Positions 21,747-32,751 of a stretch of DNA of 64,000 nt are shown here, piece by piece. This stretch comes from Melitaea cinxia. Taxonomy: Eukaryota > Arthropoda > Insecta > Lepidoptera > Nymphalidae. Below the pieces are notes generated by a model. The model made no database searches, was not told where the DNA came from, and was given only the letters and a program-made list of their open reading frames with translations. The stretch covers positions 14,819,501-14,883,500 of the forward strand of contig NC_059402.1 in the NCBI RefSeq assembly GCF_905220565.1, written 5' to 3'. Each line of letters opens with the position of its first letter. Position 1 is the first letter of the stretch. The translations under genes and the position numbers were made by a program.

Positions 21747-23706
21747 TCTATAATATATAATATATATAAAAGCGAAAGGTCACTCACTCATCACGAAATC
21801 TCCGAAACTATAACACCTACAAACTTGAAATTTGGCAGGTAGGCTCCTTATAGGACGTAGACATCCGCTAAGAACGGATTTTACGAAACTCGACCCCTAA
21901 GGGGGTAAAACGGGGGTTGGAAGTTTGTATGAAAGTCCTATGTTTTTGAAGTAAGAGACCTGAAATTTAAAATGTATGCTCTATAGATGGTGAGAAAGTG
22001 TTCAAATAATGTATCTTTAGAAATCAACCCCTTTTTGGGGTTGAAACGGGGGATGGTACGTTGACTCACTGATCACGAAATCTCCGAAACTATAACATCT
22101 ACAAACTTGAAATTTGGCAGGAAAGCTCCTTATAGGACGTAAACGTCCATTAAGAACGAATTTTACGAAAATCGACCCCTAAGGGGGTAAAACGGGGGTT
22201 GGAAGTTTGTATGAAAGTCCTATGTTTTTGAAGTAAGAGATTTGAAATTTAAAATGTATGCTCTATAGATGGTGAGAAAGTGTCCAAATAATGTATCTTT
22301 AGAAATCAACCCCTTTTCGGGGTTAAAACGGGGGATGGTAGGTTGACTCACTGATCACGAAATCTCTGAAACTATAACACCTACAAACTTGAAATTTGGC
22401 AAAAAGGCTCCTTATAGGGCGTAGACATCCGTTAAGAACGAATTTTACGAAACTCGACCCCTAAGGGGGTAAAACGGGGGGTTGGAAGTTTGTATGAAAG
22501 TCCTATGTTTTAGAAGTAAAAGACTTGAAATTTAAAATGTATGCTCTATAGATGATGAGAAGGCGTTCAAATAATGTATCTTTAGAAATCAACCCCTTTT
22601 TGGGGTTAAAACGGGGATGGTAGGTTGACTCACTGATCACGAAATCTCCGAAACTATAACACCTATAAACTTGAAATTTGGCAGGTAGGGTTCTTATAGG
22701 ACGTAGATATCCGTTAAGAACGGATTTTATGAAACTCGACCCCTAAGGGGGTAAAACGGGGGTTGGAAGTTTGTATGAAAGTCCTATGTTTTTGAAGTAA
22801 GAGATTTGAAATTTAAAATGTATGCTCTATAGATGGTAAGAAAGTGTCCAAATAATGTATCTTTAGAAATCAACCCCTTTTTGGGGTTGAAACGGGGGAT
22901 GGTACGTTGATTCACTGATCACGAAATCTCCGAAACTATAACACCTATAAACTTTAAATTTGGCAGGTAGGCTCCTTATAGGACGTAAGTATCCGTTAAG
23001 AACGAATTTTACGAAACTCGACCCCTAAGGGGGTAAAACGGGGGGTTGGAAGTTTGTATGAAAGTCCTATGTTTTAGAAGTAAAAGACTTGAAATTTAAA
23101 ATGTATGCTCTATAGATGATGAGAAGGCGTTCAAATAATGTATCTTTAGAAATCAACCCCTTTTTGGGGTTAAAACGGGGATGGTAGGTTGACTCACTGA
23201 TCACGAAATCTCCGAAACTATAACACCTATAAACTTGAAATTTGGCAGGTAGGGTCCTTATAAGACGTAGATATCCGTTAAGAACGGATTTTATGAAACT
23301 CGACCCCTAAGGGGGTAAAACGGGGGTTGGAAGTTTGTATGAAAGTCCTATGTTTTTGAAGTAAGAGATTTGAAATTTAAAATGTATGCTCTATACATGG
23401 TGAGAAAGTGTCCAAATAATGTATCTTTAGAAGTCAACCCCTTTTTGGGGTTAAAACGGGGGATGGTACGTTGACTCACTGATCACGAAATCTCCGAAAC
23501 TATAACACCTACAAACTTAAAATTTGGCAGGTAGGTTCCTTATAGGGCGTAGAGATCCGCTAAGAACGGATTTTACGAAACTCGACCTCTAAGGGGGTAA
23601 AACGGGGTTTGGAAGTTTGTATGAAAGTCCTATGTTTTAGGAGTAAAAGAAATTTAAAATGTATGCTCTATAGATAGCGAGAAGGTGTCCAAATAATGCA
23701 TCGTAA
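21747..23706 (+). repeat. Seven-copy 282-bp tandem array derived from a Helitron 5' region
   Basis: The phase marker TCACGAAATC (or close variant) falls at 21791, 22073, 22355, 22637, 22919, 23201 and 23483, exactly 282 bp apart. Each unit holds two GC-rich hairpins, one around ACCCCTAAGGGGGT and one around AACCCCTTTTTGGGGTT. Units 3+4 and 5+6 share diagnostic variants, so a 564-bp higher-order repeat is superimposed. The array opens with a Helitron-like TCTATAATATATAATATATA. It has no coding potential. Confidence 0.93.
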
Positions 23707-24331
23707 TCTATATATATAAAAGAGAAAGTTCACTGACTCACTCATCACGAGAACTTAATAACCGCTGGATGGTCCATCCATCCAGGATGGACAAAGATGA
23801 GGCAGGGAGGTAGATTATAGTTAGTTGACGTCCGCTAAGAAAGAAGATTTTGCGATATTCCACCGCTAAGAGGGTTTAATTAGGGTTGATAGTTTTTATG
23901 AAACATATACAGCCTGAAAATAAAACTAAAAATGTGGTGTATAGAGAGGTTTTATAAAAATAACTATTAAATTATACTAAATTGTGCCTTTTAAAAAGTT
24001 ACTTAGTTTGATAAGCATTTCAAGTGACTGAAATAAAAAAATAAGTTGCGTTAAACATCTTGATAGTAATGCATATCTTCATAACCACGCGGACGTAGTC
24101 GCAGGTGACAGTTAGTGTATTATAAAATAAAGTCCCCAAATATATATGTGAAAGATTCCTTCAAAATCTACTGAACGGATTTTCATGCGATTTCACCAAT
24201 GGAGAGAGGGCTTGGAGAAAAAGGTTTACGGAACGCCTAAGCCGATTTCGATAATAGTTTCACTGGAAGTTTGCCGGGAAAACTTTGTGACACACTGATT
24301 TCTACGCGGGCGAAGCCGCGGGCACAGCTAG
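23707..24331 (+). mobile_element. Helitron-like element adjoining the array
   Basis: It starts TCTATATATATAAAAGAGAA (very like the array start) after an A. It ends CGCGGGCGAAGCCGCGGGCA followed by CAGCTAG and T, a classic 3' hairpin plus CTAGT. The pairing CGCGG/CCGCG is visible. It has ACTGAACGGATTTTCATGCG internally. No Rep/helicase coding sequence is present, so it is non-autonomous. Confidence 0.85.
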
Positions 24332-24346
24332 TATATATATATATAT

Positions 24347-24612
24347 AATTAATTGAAACTTCGCATTATATGTGTAATATATGAAAAATATTATTTTGAT
24401 TACGTGTAACTAATTCATATTTTCCAGTCTCATTATCAGTCACTTTGTGCTGACATTAATATATCTTTTCTACAAAATTTTCAAAATTATAAATTCGATA
24501 TCAAGATCTAAATTCACCTTTTTATGTCAAAAATATTTTCATGTTTCCAGTGTGTAATCTAAGGAAGACTTGACAAAGTGAGGTAATGTGTTGGGCGAAC
24601 GATTTTACGATT
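24347..24612 (+). repeat. Right half of the duplicated segment
   Basis: It matches 35050-35320 (TCATATTTTCCAGTCTCATT ... GACAAAGTGAGGTAATGTGT ... GGGCGAACGATTTTACGA) with scattered differences. It resumes directly after the Helitron end. Confidence 0.75.
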
Positions 24613-24627
24613 TCAAGAGAGAGATTA

Positions 24628-24897
24628 CATCGACAAGTAATACAACGTAAGGAGATGAAAAAAAAATTAACAAACGTACTAGTTACCACTACCATTTTCG
24701 AGGGTTCGCCTCGATTTCTCTGGTATGCCATCGTCAGATCCTGGCTTCCTTATCGTGGTACCAACCTTGAGATATCTCTTTTCCAACAAAAATTATCATA
24801 ATCGGTTTATAAATAACGAAGGTATCCGCGAACACACATAAAAAATATATACATATACGGTCAAATTGAGAAACCTCCTCCTTTTTTAAAGTCGTTT
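24628..24897 (-). mobile_element. Family E repeat, internally deleted
   Basis: It contains ACATCGACAAGTAATACAAC at the left, then skips to the TTTTCGAGGGTTCGCCTCG segment and ends AACCTCCTCCTTTTTTAAAG. A minus-strand copy lacking the middle module. Confidence 0.65.
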
Positions 24898-24904
24898 AAA
24901 ATTA

Positions 24905-24985
24905 TCTATCCTGAGCGGGAATCGAACTTGCAATGCAATCGCTACACCAGAGCGATGTCCATGTTGCAATTCTACGCACTCTGTA
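24905..24985 (-). mobile_element. tRNA-like SINE fragment
   Basis: The minus strand shows GCATTGCAAGTTCGATTCCC, a B-box, preceded by TCTGGTGTAGCGATTG. A similar diverged piece is at 31865-31955. The family is not identified. Confidence 0.35.
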
Positions 24986-25508
24986 ATTACAACCCAACTC
25001 TGTAATGACATAAAAATTCTCCTGCTACTAGTATTAGCTAGTAGTGCTCCTGTATTCTCCTGCTCTGTGACTCCTGTTTCACGTATATTACTGTCAACTT
25101 GACAGTAGTATTTGACTGTAATATTAGGATTGAGATGCTTGCCCGGTTTAGATACTTGCTCCACATTTTTAGTTAGATATTCACTTCTACTTCAATCAAT
25201 TTAGTTAATAATTATATTGTAAGTAATGTTTGTTGCATAATTAATTTTTTTATTTTTTTAAATTCGAAATGAGAAAGGATTTGAAGGATACTATTCTAAA
25301 TCGCTAGAGTAGATGCAAGTATTCGTAGATACAGTTGACTTCTCTTTCTGTGTATCTAAAAGCAATCTCTCTGAAATAAGGCCTAAGTGACTAGTGATTA
25401 GGAAGTCTCTTTGTCACAGAATCGTTTGACGAATCTGTCAGTAAACAGATCAAAATGTTTCGAATTTCGAAGTGACTTAGTCACGACGATAAGTAATACT
25501 GTTTACAA
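24986..25508. other. No recognised feature
   Basis: A 92-residue minus-strand frame (24886-25164) partly overlaps the SINE fragment and has no recognised domain. The rest is AT-rich. Confidence 0.4.
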
Positions 25509-25840
25509 TCTATACAAATAAATAAAATTGGAGTTTCTGTTTGTAATATTAAAATAACCGCTTTTTACTAAATGCATATGGATGGATACACGGTACCTAT
25601 ACCAAAATAACATTTTTAACAATTTTTGTCTGTCTATCTGTTTGTTCCGACTAATCTCTGAAGGGCTGGACCGATTTTGACGGGACTTTCACTGGCAGAT
25701 AGTCGATGTCATAAGGAGTAACATAGGCTACTTTTAATTTTAATTTTTTTTTTTTTTTTTTTTTTAATTTTATAACTCTGTGAACTGAAGAATAATTATT
25801 TTATTAAATTTCAAGCGGACGAAGTCGCGAGCAAAGCTTT
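25509..25840 (+). mobile_element. Helitron-like element, full-length non-autonomous
   Basis: It starts TCTATACAAATAAATAAAAT after an A. It ends GCGGACGAAGTCGCGAGCAA followed by AGCTTT, a mutated CTAGT. The 5' and 3' ends define the family also present at 43043-43310 and 44781-45093. A T tract of about 24 lies inside. Confidence 0.8.
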
Positions 25841-25896
25841 ATAAATATGTAAACATAGTCTTGCTTTAATGTCTATTTTGTTACTAAATTAATACA

Positions 25897-25932
<36 letters not shown>

Positions 25933-25989
25933 AATATAATAATAAAAATACAATAAAATACTTCTACATTAACATTACATACCATAAAA

Positions 25990-26244
25990 CAAAGTCGCTT
26001 CCCGCTGTCTGTATGCTTAGATCTTTAAAACTACGCAAAGGATTTTAATGCGGTTTTCTTTAGTAAATAGAGTGATTCCAAAAAAAGATTCAAATGTATA
26101 AAACACGGCAATTATGGGTCACTCTTTCAAGTTTGTATTGTCTAATGACAAAAAAGGTGTGGACGTTGTATATATAGACATTCTATACTATAATTATATT
26201 TGTCATCAGCATTGCACCCGTGCGAAGCCGGGACAGGTCGCTAG
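25990..26244 (+). mobile_element. Helitron-like element
   Basis: The body has ACAAAGTCGCTTCCCGCTGT, and the 3' end is CCGTGCGAAGCCGGGACAGG followed by TCGCTAG and T. The 5' limit is approximate. It is related to 12545-12732. Confidence 0.7.
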
Positions 26245-26607
26245 TTATAATATAACGATAATAATATTATATATATGATTAGTTTCTTTGCAAGGTTTTT
26301 CTCCAAAATAATTGTACATAAAGTTATCGCGAGTTTATCTTTTAGTAGAACAACGTTAACAGTTTACTTAACAATCAATATTAAAAGCGAATAAAAGCTT
26401 TGCCCATTGTAGCTCTATTTTTACGGTATTTTTGTTTTCGTTTACGTTAATTTAGAGCATTTTTGTTTACTCGTGTTTTATTAACAAGCGAAATAGCTCG
26501 GAAAGATTGTTTGATGTCGCAACGGTTTGGCAAGCGGTCCGTTCCAGTGTTTATTTGTGGAGAGAACAGGTTAAGAGGAAAGGGTACCGGGTCTTTCTCC
26601 ATACAAA

Positions 26608-26919
26608 CGTAGTCGACTGTTTTCTCCCTGGATAATGACACTAGATCAAATATTTTTGTGACATAGAATTCTTTGCTGCCATGACCATGCCCCTATGTTT
26701 TGATTTTTTTCATATTCTTATTATCATAGGAATTAGGAGACTTCAAAAACTCGAAATATTGCATAATTTTTTGTACATTTTCAGACACTCATTAAAAAAA
26801 ATATATGCATATTTTCAAAAAAATGAAAACATAGGGGCATAGCCGAAGTCTTCTTTTATTTTCTAAAAAAAAAATTTTTTAAAAATTGCCATGTTCTGAG
26901 GAGAAAACAGTCGACTACG
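26608..26919. repeat. Foldback element with perfect 20-bp terminal arms
   Basis: CGTAGTCGACTGTTTTCTCC at 26608-26627 is exactly complementary to 26900-26919. Inside, ATGCCCCTATGTTTT at 26687-26701 is complementary to 26826-26840. The two nested inverted pairs make a 312-bp palindrome-like element with no ORF, MITE- or foldback-like. Confidence 0.85.
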
Positions 26920-28440
26920 AAACACTGTTTTGGTCAAAAATTATATACCTAAAACGGTCTGAGCTGCAGTTGTCCCTTTCTTGCTTTTTGGGGGATAGGT
27001 CTGGGGGAGGGAAGGGTCAAAGCAATACGTATATACGCCAGCGAAGTGATGCCTCATAGTCGACAATTATATCGATACACTAGTGATGTTATTTTTAGTC
27101 GATATTTTCTAAAATTCGTATTAACAAAATTAAATAATTTCTCTTTTCATAACTACAATAAAACCGTATTTGTATATGCGGTTTTTATTGTAACACTGTG
27201 CAAACCTGGGCTAACGAAGGGTTTCGCTAACAAATAACAATGATAATTATGGTAAATAACTGTGTTGTTTGTTTTTGGTATCAAAAGGGCTCAATACAAG
27301 GATTTCAAAAAAGTATATTATGATTATTATTACCGTAATACTAATAAAAAATACACTAAGAAAGTTTAAAAAATTAGGACTGCTCTTTCCCATGCCTATG
27401 CCAAGCAAGCTGCGAGCCGCGCTTCTTCCTCGCCTCCTAGGCGAAAAACAACTTCGGGGTTTACTCTTTCCAATATATTTTTTTATCAATTTCGGAATAC
27501 TTTGTAAAAAGCTATGCATGGTCAAACATAAATAAATATAGGTACGTAGCGACTTTAGAACCTCCTCTGTTTTTTTTTCATCGGTAAAAAATTGCTTAGT
27601 TGTTTTCTTGACATTACTGAGGAGCAGATTATTAAATTTGGTCGAATCTATGTACCTATGCGATTCGTATTTGGACTTCGCAAATAGAATCATATTTCTG
27701 AATTGCGTAAAAAACTCAAGTGGCCCCACTAGCGTAGCATTCCTTGGAACCCCGGGAACCTTGGGACCCTGTATCAAAATTAGTGGGGGGGCAGGCAAAT
27801 GATGGGTAAAGATTTCTCACAAAAAATGCTTGCATTGAATTAAAATAAATGTTTATTGATTGAGTTATAACTTCCTCCTAGAATAGACAATAGTGAGTGT
27901 AGTCTGCTGTAGCTGTTCCTGTTCCATCGAAATCCTTAGGTAATTTTTTATCAGTTTTAGTTTTGAAAAACATCAAGTTAATACCTCCGGAAAATTGGAT
28001 GCAAGGCTATTGAATTTTATCAGTAATAATTCCATGAGTTCTTTAACGGAATGAATGTTTTGAATTTCGGATTTTAAGCTAATTTAAAGAGCTTGTAGTT
28101 CCAAGCTGGAGAGTTAATAGCCTTGACCTGCAGCAATAGATGCGGGGGATCGTTCGCTTCAGCCTGTGAGGCCAATACTATTAGTGAATTCCCATGAATC
28201 TTCCGCATCTATATGGGGGATTCACAGGCGCATAACCTGAAGAAGAGATTCAACGCTGCCTCCAGGTCTTACAGGTAGTAAATCGCTAGGACAAAGTTCA
28301 AACACAGCAGAATTGGCGAGAGACTATTGGGCTTTCCAAATGGAACCCATGCCTTTTGTTTCTTACAAAAGCTGTCGAAGGTAACTTTTTTTAGTCTACA
28401 CTTCCATCATTACGCGAACCTGAAGGCTCTCTGGCATATT
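26920..28440. other. Unassigned stretch of mixed composition
   Basis: The base composition is locally higher in GC than the surroundings at 26960-27040, 27380-27470, 27715-27800 and 28120-28330, which suggests remnants of an element or a pseudogene. A 183-residue minus-strand frame at 27247-27798 has a hydrophobic isoleucine run near its C-terminus but no recognised domain. I could not assign it. Confidence 0.35.
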
Positions 28441-28444
28441 ATGC

Positions 28445-28830
28445 GAAAAAGTAAGCGAAATTCTTTGCACTCTTTTTGCGTCGAATTCAACTCTTAACGA
28501 TGAGGGAAAAGCACCACCGAGCATTCCACGGTGCGAACACGCGATGCGTAATGTGCACTATGAGCAGTGTCGTTTGTCGTGTTCTGCATTATTTCGATGT
28601 CAAGAAGTCTAGTGGTGCCAATTGTATCCACCAGTGGTTTGCAACCAATGTGCGAGCTTCGTGCGCAATGTTTCCGCGTACATTCAAAGTGTGGAATGAC
28701 CTTGCTAAAATTTGGGGGTTTTAAAGCGTCTAGTGTCTACATCTTTTCTCTAAAGGCCATGGGCGACGGTAGCCGTTATAAATCAGATGGCTTCGTCTGC
28801 TTGTGTGCCCCATTCTTATACATATAAAAA
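28445..28830 (+). mobile_element. LINE 3' end with RT C-terminal remnant
   Basis: A 28476-28724 frame contains MREKHHRAFHG and FPRTFKVWNDLAK, resembling the PRTxxLWNxLP segment at the end of LINE ORFs. This is followed by GGCCATGGGCGACGG and ATCAGATGGCTTCGTCTGCT, a diverged form of the ATCAGGTGAGCCGTA tail seen at 62.54 kb. Frameshifted and 5'-truncated. Confidence 0.55.
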
Positions 28831-29059
28831 AGATTAATTCATTGTTCATAATGATTAACTGAATCCCGAAATAAACGATACAGAATGTTATCAACAATTG
28901 GGCGCACGCTTGACTCGGATAAAAGGGGACTGCTTTTCAGACTTCAGTCATTTCTGAAGTTAAAACTCTATAGGTATGTATGACAGTTTTTTTATTCTTT
29001 TTTCCAGGAAGCACAAGATTAAGTGACATTGTGGATAGCATTTTACTAATTTTTGCTTA

Positions 29060-29132
29060 CACACCTTAGGGGCCCTGTAAATAGGGGGCCCCGTTTCATT
29101 GATACGGCTGATACGGCAGTAGTTACGCCCTG
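29060..29132. repeat. GGGGCCC palindrome with possible hAT-like terminus
   Basis: GGGGCCCTGTAAATAGGGGGCCCC is an inverted repeat, described here by its arms GGGGCCC and GGGCCCC. Shortly after, GCAGTAGTTACGCCCTGA resembles the inverted CAGGGGCGTAACTA end of some hAT-family transposons. No partner end was found upstream, so this is tentative. Confidence 0.3.
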
Positions 29133-29388
29133 AGTGGCACCCAATTCCCTACTTCGGGAATACGTATATTCTCAACTTACTTTACTCTATTCTTTTTAAT
29201 CCTGTTGTACCTGCTTATCTAAAACGACGATTTAAGTTTCTTAGTGATTCCAATGAACGCAGTTTTCGTTCTGAGGAAAGCTTACTTCTTGAATTTCCCT
29301 CTCACTCCTCTTTCATTTATACTTAATCTTTCACTGTTCAAGCTTGTCGACTTAGGAATTCTATAGACGTGTAAAATCGGTTTCTATT
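29133..29388. other. No recognised feature
   Basis: Short stretch between the GGGGCCC palindrome and a family E element; nothing identifiable. Confidence 0.4.
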
Positions 29389-29947
29389 TTTAACCCACTT
29401 CCAAAAAAGGAGGAAGCTCTCAATTTAACTGTATTTTTTATGTATGTTACTTCAGAACTTTTGACTGAGTGGACCGATTTCTACAAATTTTTTTTTAATC
29501 GAAAGGTGTGTGTGTCATTTGGTCTCACTTGAGTTTATTTGAAATCTAACAACAACTTTTCGAGTAATATAAATAATACGTTTTTACTTGACTATTTTCG
29601 TCGACCTACGTTGTATTATACCGCATAACTTTTTACTAGGTGTACCAATTTTGATGATTTTTAATTTAATCGAAAGCTGATGTTTATCGTGTAGTCATAT
29701 TTAAATTTCATCGAGATCTGATAACAAATTTTTGAGTAATCTTTAATAACGCGTATTTACTTGACTATATTTTCGTCTACCTTTGTTGTATTACATGTCG
29801 ATGTAGTTGAAGTCGGCTTTTTTTCCTTTGCGTACAAGTCGAACTCGGTCCACCCAGTCAAAAGTTCTGAAGTAACATATATACAAAAAAAAAAGAAAAA
29901 TACAGTCGAATTAAGAACCTCCTCCTTTTTTGGAAGTCGGTTAAAAA
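29389..29947 (+). mobile_element. Family E repeat, composite of two inverted pieces
   Basis: A plus-strand copy (about 29389-29825, from AACCCACTTCC to GTTGAAGTCGGC) is followed at once by an inverted left-end piece (29830-29947, AAAAGTTCTGAAGTAACATA ... CTTTTTTGGAAGTCGGTTAA). The whole therefore begins and ends with the same inverted terminus. Confidence 0.65.
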
Positions 29948-31109
29948 TCAATCTGATACGTATTATTATTTTCTGTTGGTGTTCAATAAAGTGTATTGTT
30001 ATGTTATGTCATGTTAATCAACCACTCTTTAAAAAAATTCAATCGATTACGTAATTTGCCTAACTAAAAAAACATAAATAAAATAATAATTGAAAAAGTC
30101 GCCTTCATGATTTTTGTAAGTGTACAGTACATAATGTTTGAAATTGGTGTAATTTATTTAGCTATCTTTGTGTAATTATTGAATTTTTATCTTGTTCCAG
30201 CTTTTTCAATTGACTTTCTAATAGTTGTTCTTCACGCAGGCGGCTTTTCTTGTTTTTTTTTTTTTATTTATAATATTATTTTTAACCATTGTTATATCGC
30301 CGCAATTATATGTTAATTAATATATATAACCTATACCTATGTATTAATAACTGCGACAAACATGAGACATTACAAATTATATAGGTACTAAGGCAAACAT
30401 TTTATACTGTGTATGTACTATATTACATATATATACTATACTTACACTTATACTATGTACTACATGTATACACTATAATTATGTATGTATTTCATTACCC
30501 ATTCTTACACACACCTCAACCATGTAATTACATACCTAATTCATAAATAAAGTACCTAAGTATTTCGATAATTACCCACAAAAATATAGACATGTATCAA
30601 GTCACAAAGAGTATCCAATTCAAAATAATAAAACATAAATAATAAGTAGTTTACGAAATTCAATAATAGTAAGCCGAGTCACAGCAATACGATGCAGAAC
30701 AAATTCAATAAAACAAGCCAAATTCAGAAAAATAGCACTATGCGCTATATGTACTCGTAGTCAATCACAAACGAAAGATGCGAATACTAAAATATCGTCA
30801 ACAATTAATAGCTGAATAGCCGGCGCACGCACACTAACAAAACGACAGTCACACATAGAAAAAACGGGGCGGAGATGGCGCGGGGCGCGGTAGCGGCATG
30901 CAGCGCGACAGAAACATTTTATTCAAATACCTATTTTTGAAAAGTCTCTTCGGTACCCTTTCCTCTTAAGGGCTATCTGTTTTGCATGTGAACAGATACA
31001 ATATAGCGCTTTGAATGGTTTTCGTACTTTACCGTAAAGGTTATAAGACTCCTACTGCTACACAAAGGCATGTGGTTGGCTATAGTTTTAGCTCTGCTGT
31101 GTTTATAAA
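29948..31109. other. AT-rich stretch with a GC-rich patch
   Basis: The patch at 30815-30900 (CGGGGCGGAGATGGCGCGGG) and the 19-mer CGGTACCCTTTCCTCTTAA at 30951-30969 stand out. The 19-mer is the exact reverse complement of 26571-26589. Nothing else recognised. Confidence 0.4.
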
Positions 31110-31318
31110 TAAATAAATACGCCTTACACTCAACGGCCCTATACTAGAATTTACTCTTGTGTCGGAGGTCTGGAAACACAATACACAAGCTCGAACGCTC
31201 AGACTACGGCAAACATCTGTATTGCCAATACAAATGTACGCCGTGAGCCGGGATTGAAGCCGCAACCGCCTGCGCAACAGCCACAAACATCTGATCGTTG
31301 CGCTAACGCGTCATCGTT
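31110..31318 (-). mobile_element. SINE-A, 5' half, diverged
   Basis: In minus orientation: TAGCGCAACGATCAGATG, GGCGGTTGCGGCTTCAATCC (mutated B-box) and GGCAATACAGATGTTTGCCG. The tail is missing. Confidence 0.65.
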
Positions 31319-31591
31319 TGATGGATATGTGTATCTACAAAAATACTATTTTGCGATTCCACTACAACTGGTTGTAGCAGCCTTGACTCAACAATTAGAT
31401 GGTGTATCAACCTGACCTACATTTGAATTTAAACACAGTACAGACAGACAGAATAAAAATAATAATCAAAATAATTGTTTCAGTTTCAATTGTTGTCGTA
31501 AAGATCTCTAAAATTTATTTTTCCTATTTTTTTTTTTTATGAACAGACATTGGCCGTTTATAATTTAATAATATATGTAATTGTGTCGATC

Positions 31592-31850
31592 GATCGAGCC
31601 AGTAGGCCTCTTTCTCCAGAGAAGAATCAAAGCATAATCCACCACGCTGCTACGACTACGACTACGGGTATGGGACCGGTATGGGACTATGACTACGGGT
31701 TGACGGATTTATTCCCTACTATGAGTAACGATTGCTATCAGGTGTATATGATAACAACCAAGACCGACAGCTTAACGTGCTCTCCGAGGCAGGGTGGGGA
31801 GAACCAAAAGGACAGACATCCAAGCCGGAAAAAAATATTTGTAATGTAAT
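31592..31850 (-). mobile_element. SINE-A, 3' half with internal TACGAC/TATGGG expansion
   Basis: In minus orientation it has GTGCTCTCC-type body sequence, CACCTGATAGCAATCGTTAC, the ATTATGCTTTGATTC segment and the GAGGCCTACTGG tail remnant. Between 31650 and 31695 a short CTACGA/CTACGGGTATGGG repetition replaces part of the body. Confidence 0.65.
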
Positions 31851-31959
31851 GTAACAAATACAAATATCCATCCCGAGCGTATTAAATACGCAAACTGTCG
31901 ATGTTTAGGCGCGTACATGGCGCACGGACCATTACATCAGAGCGGTAGCATATAAATAC

Positions 31960-32141
31960 AAGCTGACCTCGCAAACGTTTCTTTGCTATATATGTTATTA
32001 ACCCGCTTAATCCCCCCCCCTTATAACTTAGGGGTATGAAAAATAGATGTTGGCCGATTCTCAGATTTTATTAAAATCGGTCGAGCCGTTTCGGAGGAGT
32101 TCAATGTTTAACACCATACCACGAGAATTTTATATATTAGA
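31960..32141 (-). mobile_element. Helitron-like element
   Basis: On the minus strand it starts TCTAATATATAAAATTCTCG and ends GCAAAGAAACGTTTGCGAGG followed by TCAGCTT, a mutated CTAGT. Same family as 35497-35697 and 62019-62221. A C8-9 tract lies inside. Confidence 0.72.
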
Positions 32142-32751
32142 TATAAATTATTTCATAACTATTTTGCACATGTTGAAGACTTATTTACTACGCAAACAAA
32201 AACAAACGATGTATAGTATCAAAAACAGAATAATTTCAATTTATATTTAATCCCGTATCAGATGGTTATCTGATGTTAATTCGTGTTTTACCCATTAGTA
32301 AATCTTAGTATCCAATACAATCAAATGTTCATCATATTTCCATTAACACATCAAAAATAAATAAAGCTATTTTTGTACTAAATATTTCTAAATAAACAAC
32401 AATTTCTTCACATAGACCTCTGAAGCCACAGTGTTAGGTAATGTCCCGTGACATCGTGTTCCGTTGCGCATTAGCGTTGCTACATTAACCGCGATTAAAT
32501 ATGACACACCGAGATGGATGCTTGACATCTGAACGGATCTGATATGACATTGTAATTACTTAGACGTATTATATTTACTATTTTTCATCTAAATATTTAT
32601 TGTCTCCTGAATTAGTGTTTGTTTTAGTTGTTACCAAAACACAATGAAGTTACTTTGATAGATATTCTATAGAGTTTTTAACAAAGAGAATTGTACTTCG
32701 TTTTATACATTAATGCATTTATTGCTGGATTAATTATAATAATACTTATGA
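32142..32751. other. AT-rich stretch without recognised feature
   Basis: No ORF or repeat end recognised. Confidence 0.45.

Noticed and set aside
21747..23706. CRISPR-like array
   Set aside because: The units are 282-bp tandem repeats without short repeat-spacer architecture, in a eukaryotic sequence.
27247..27798. 183-residue minus-strand ORF
   Set aside because: No recognisable domain, low-complexity isoleucine and arginine segments, no supporting neighbours; not called a gene.
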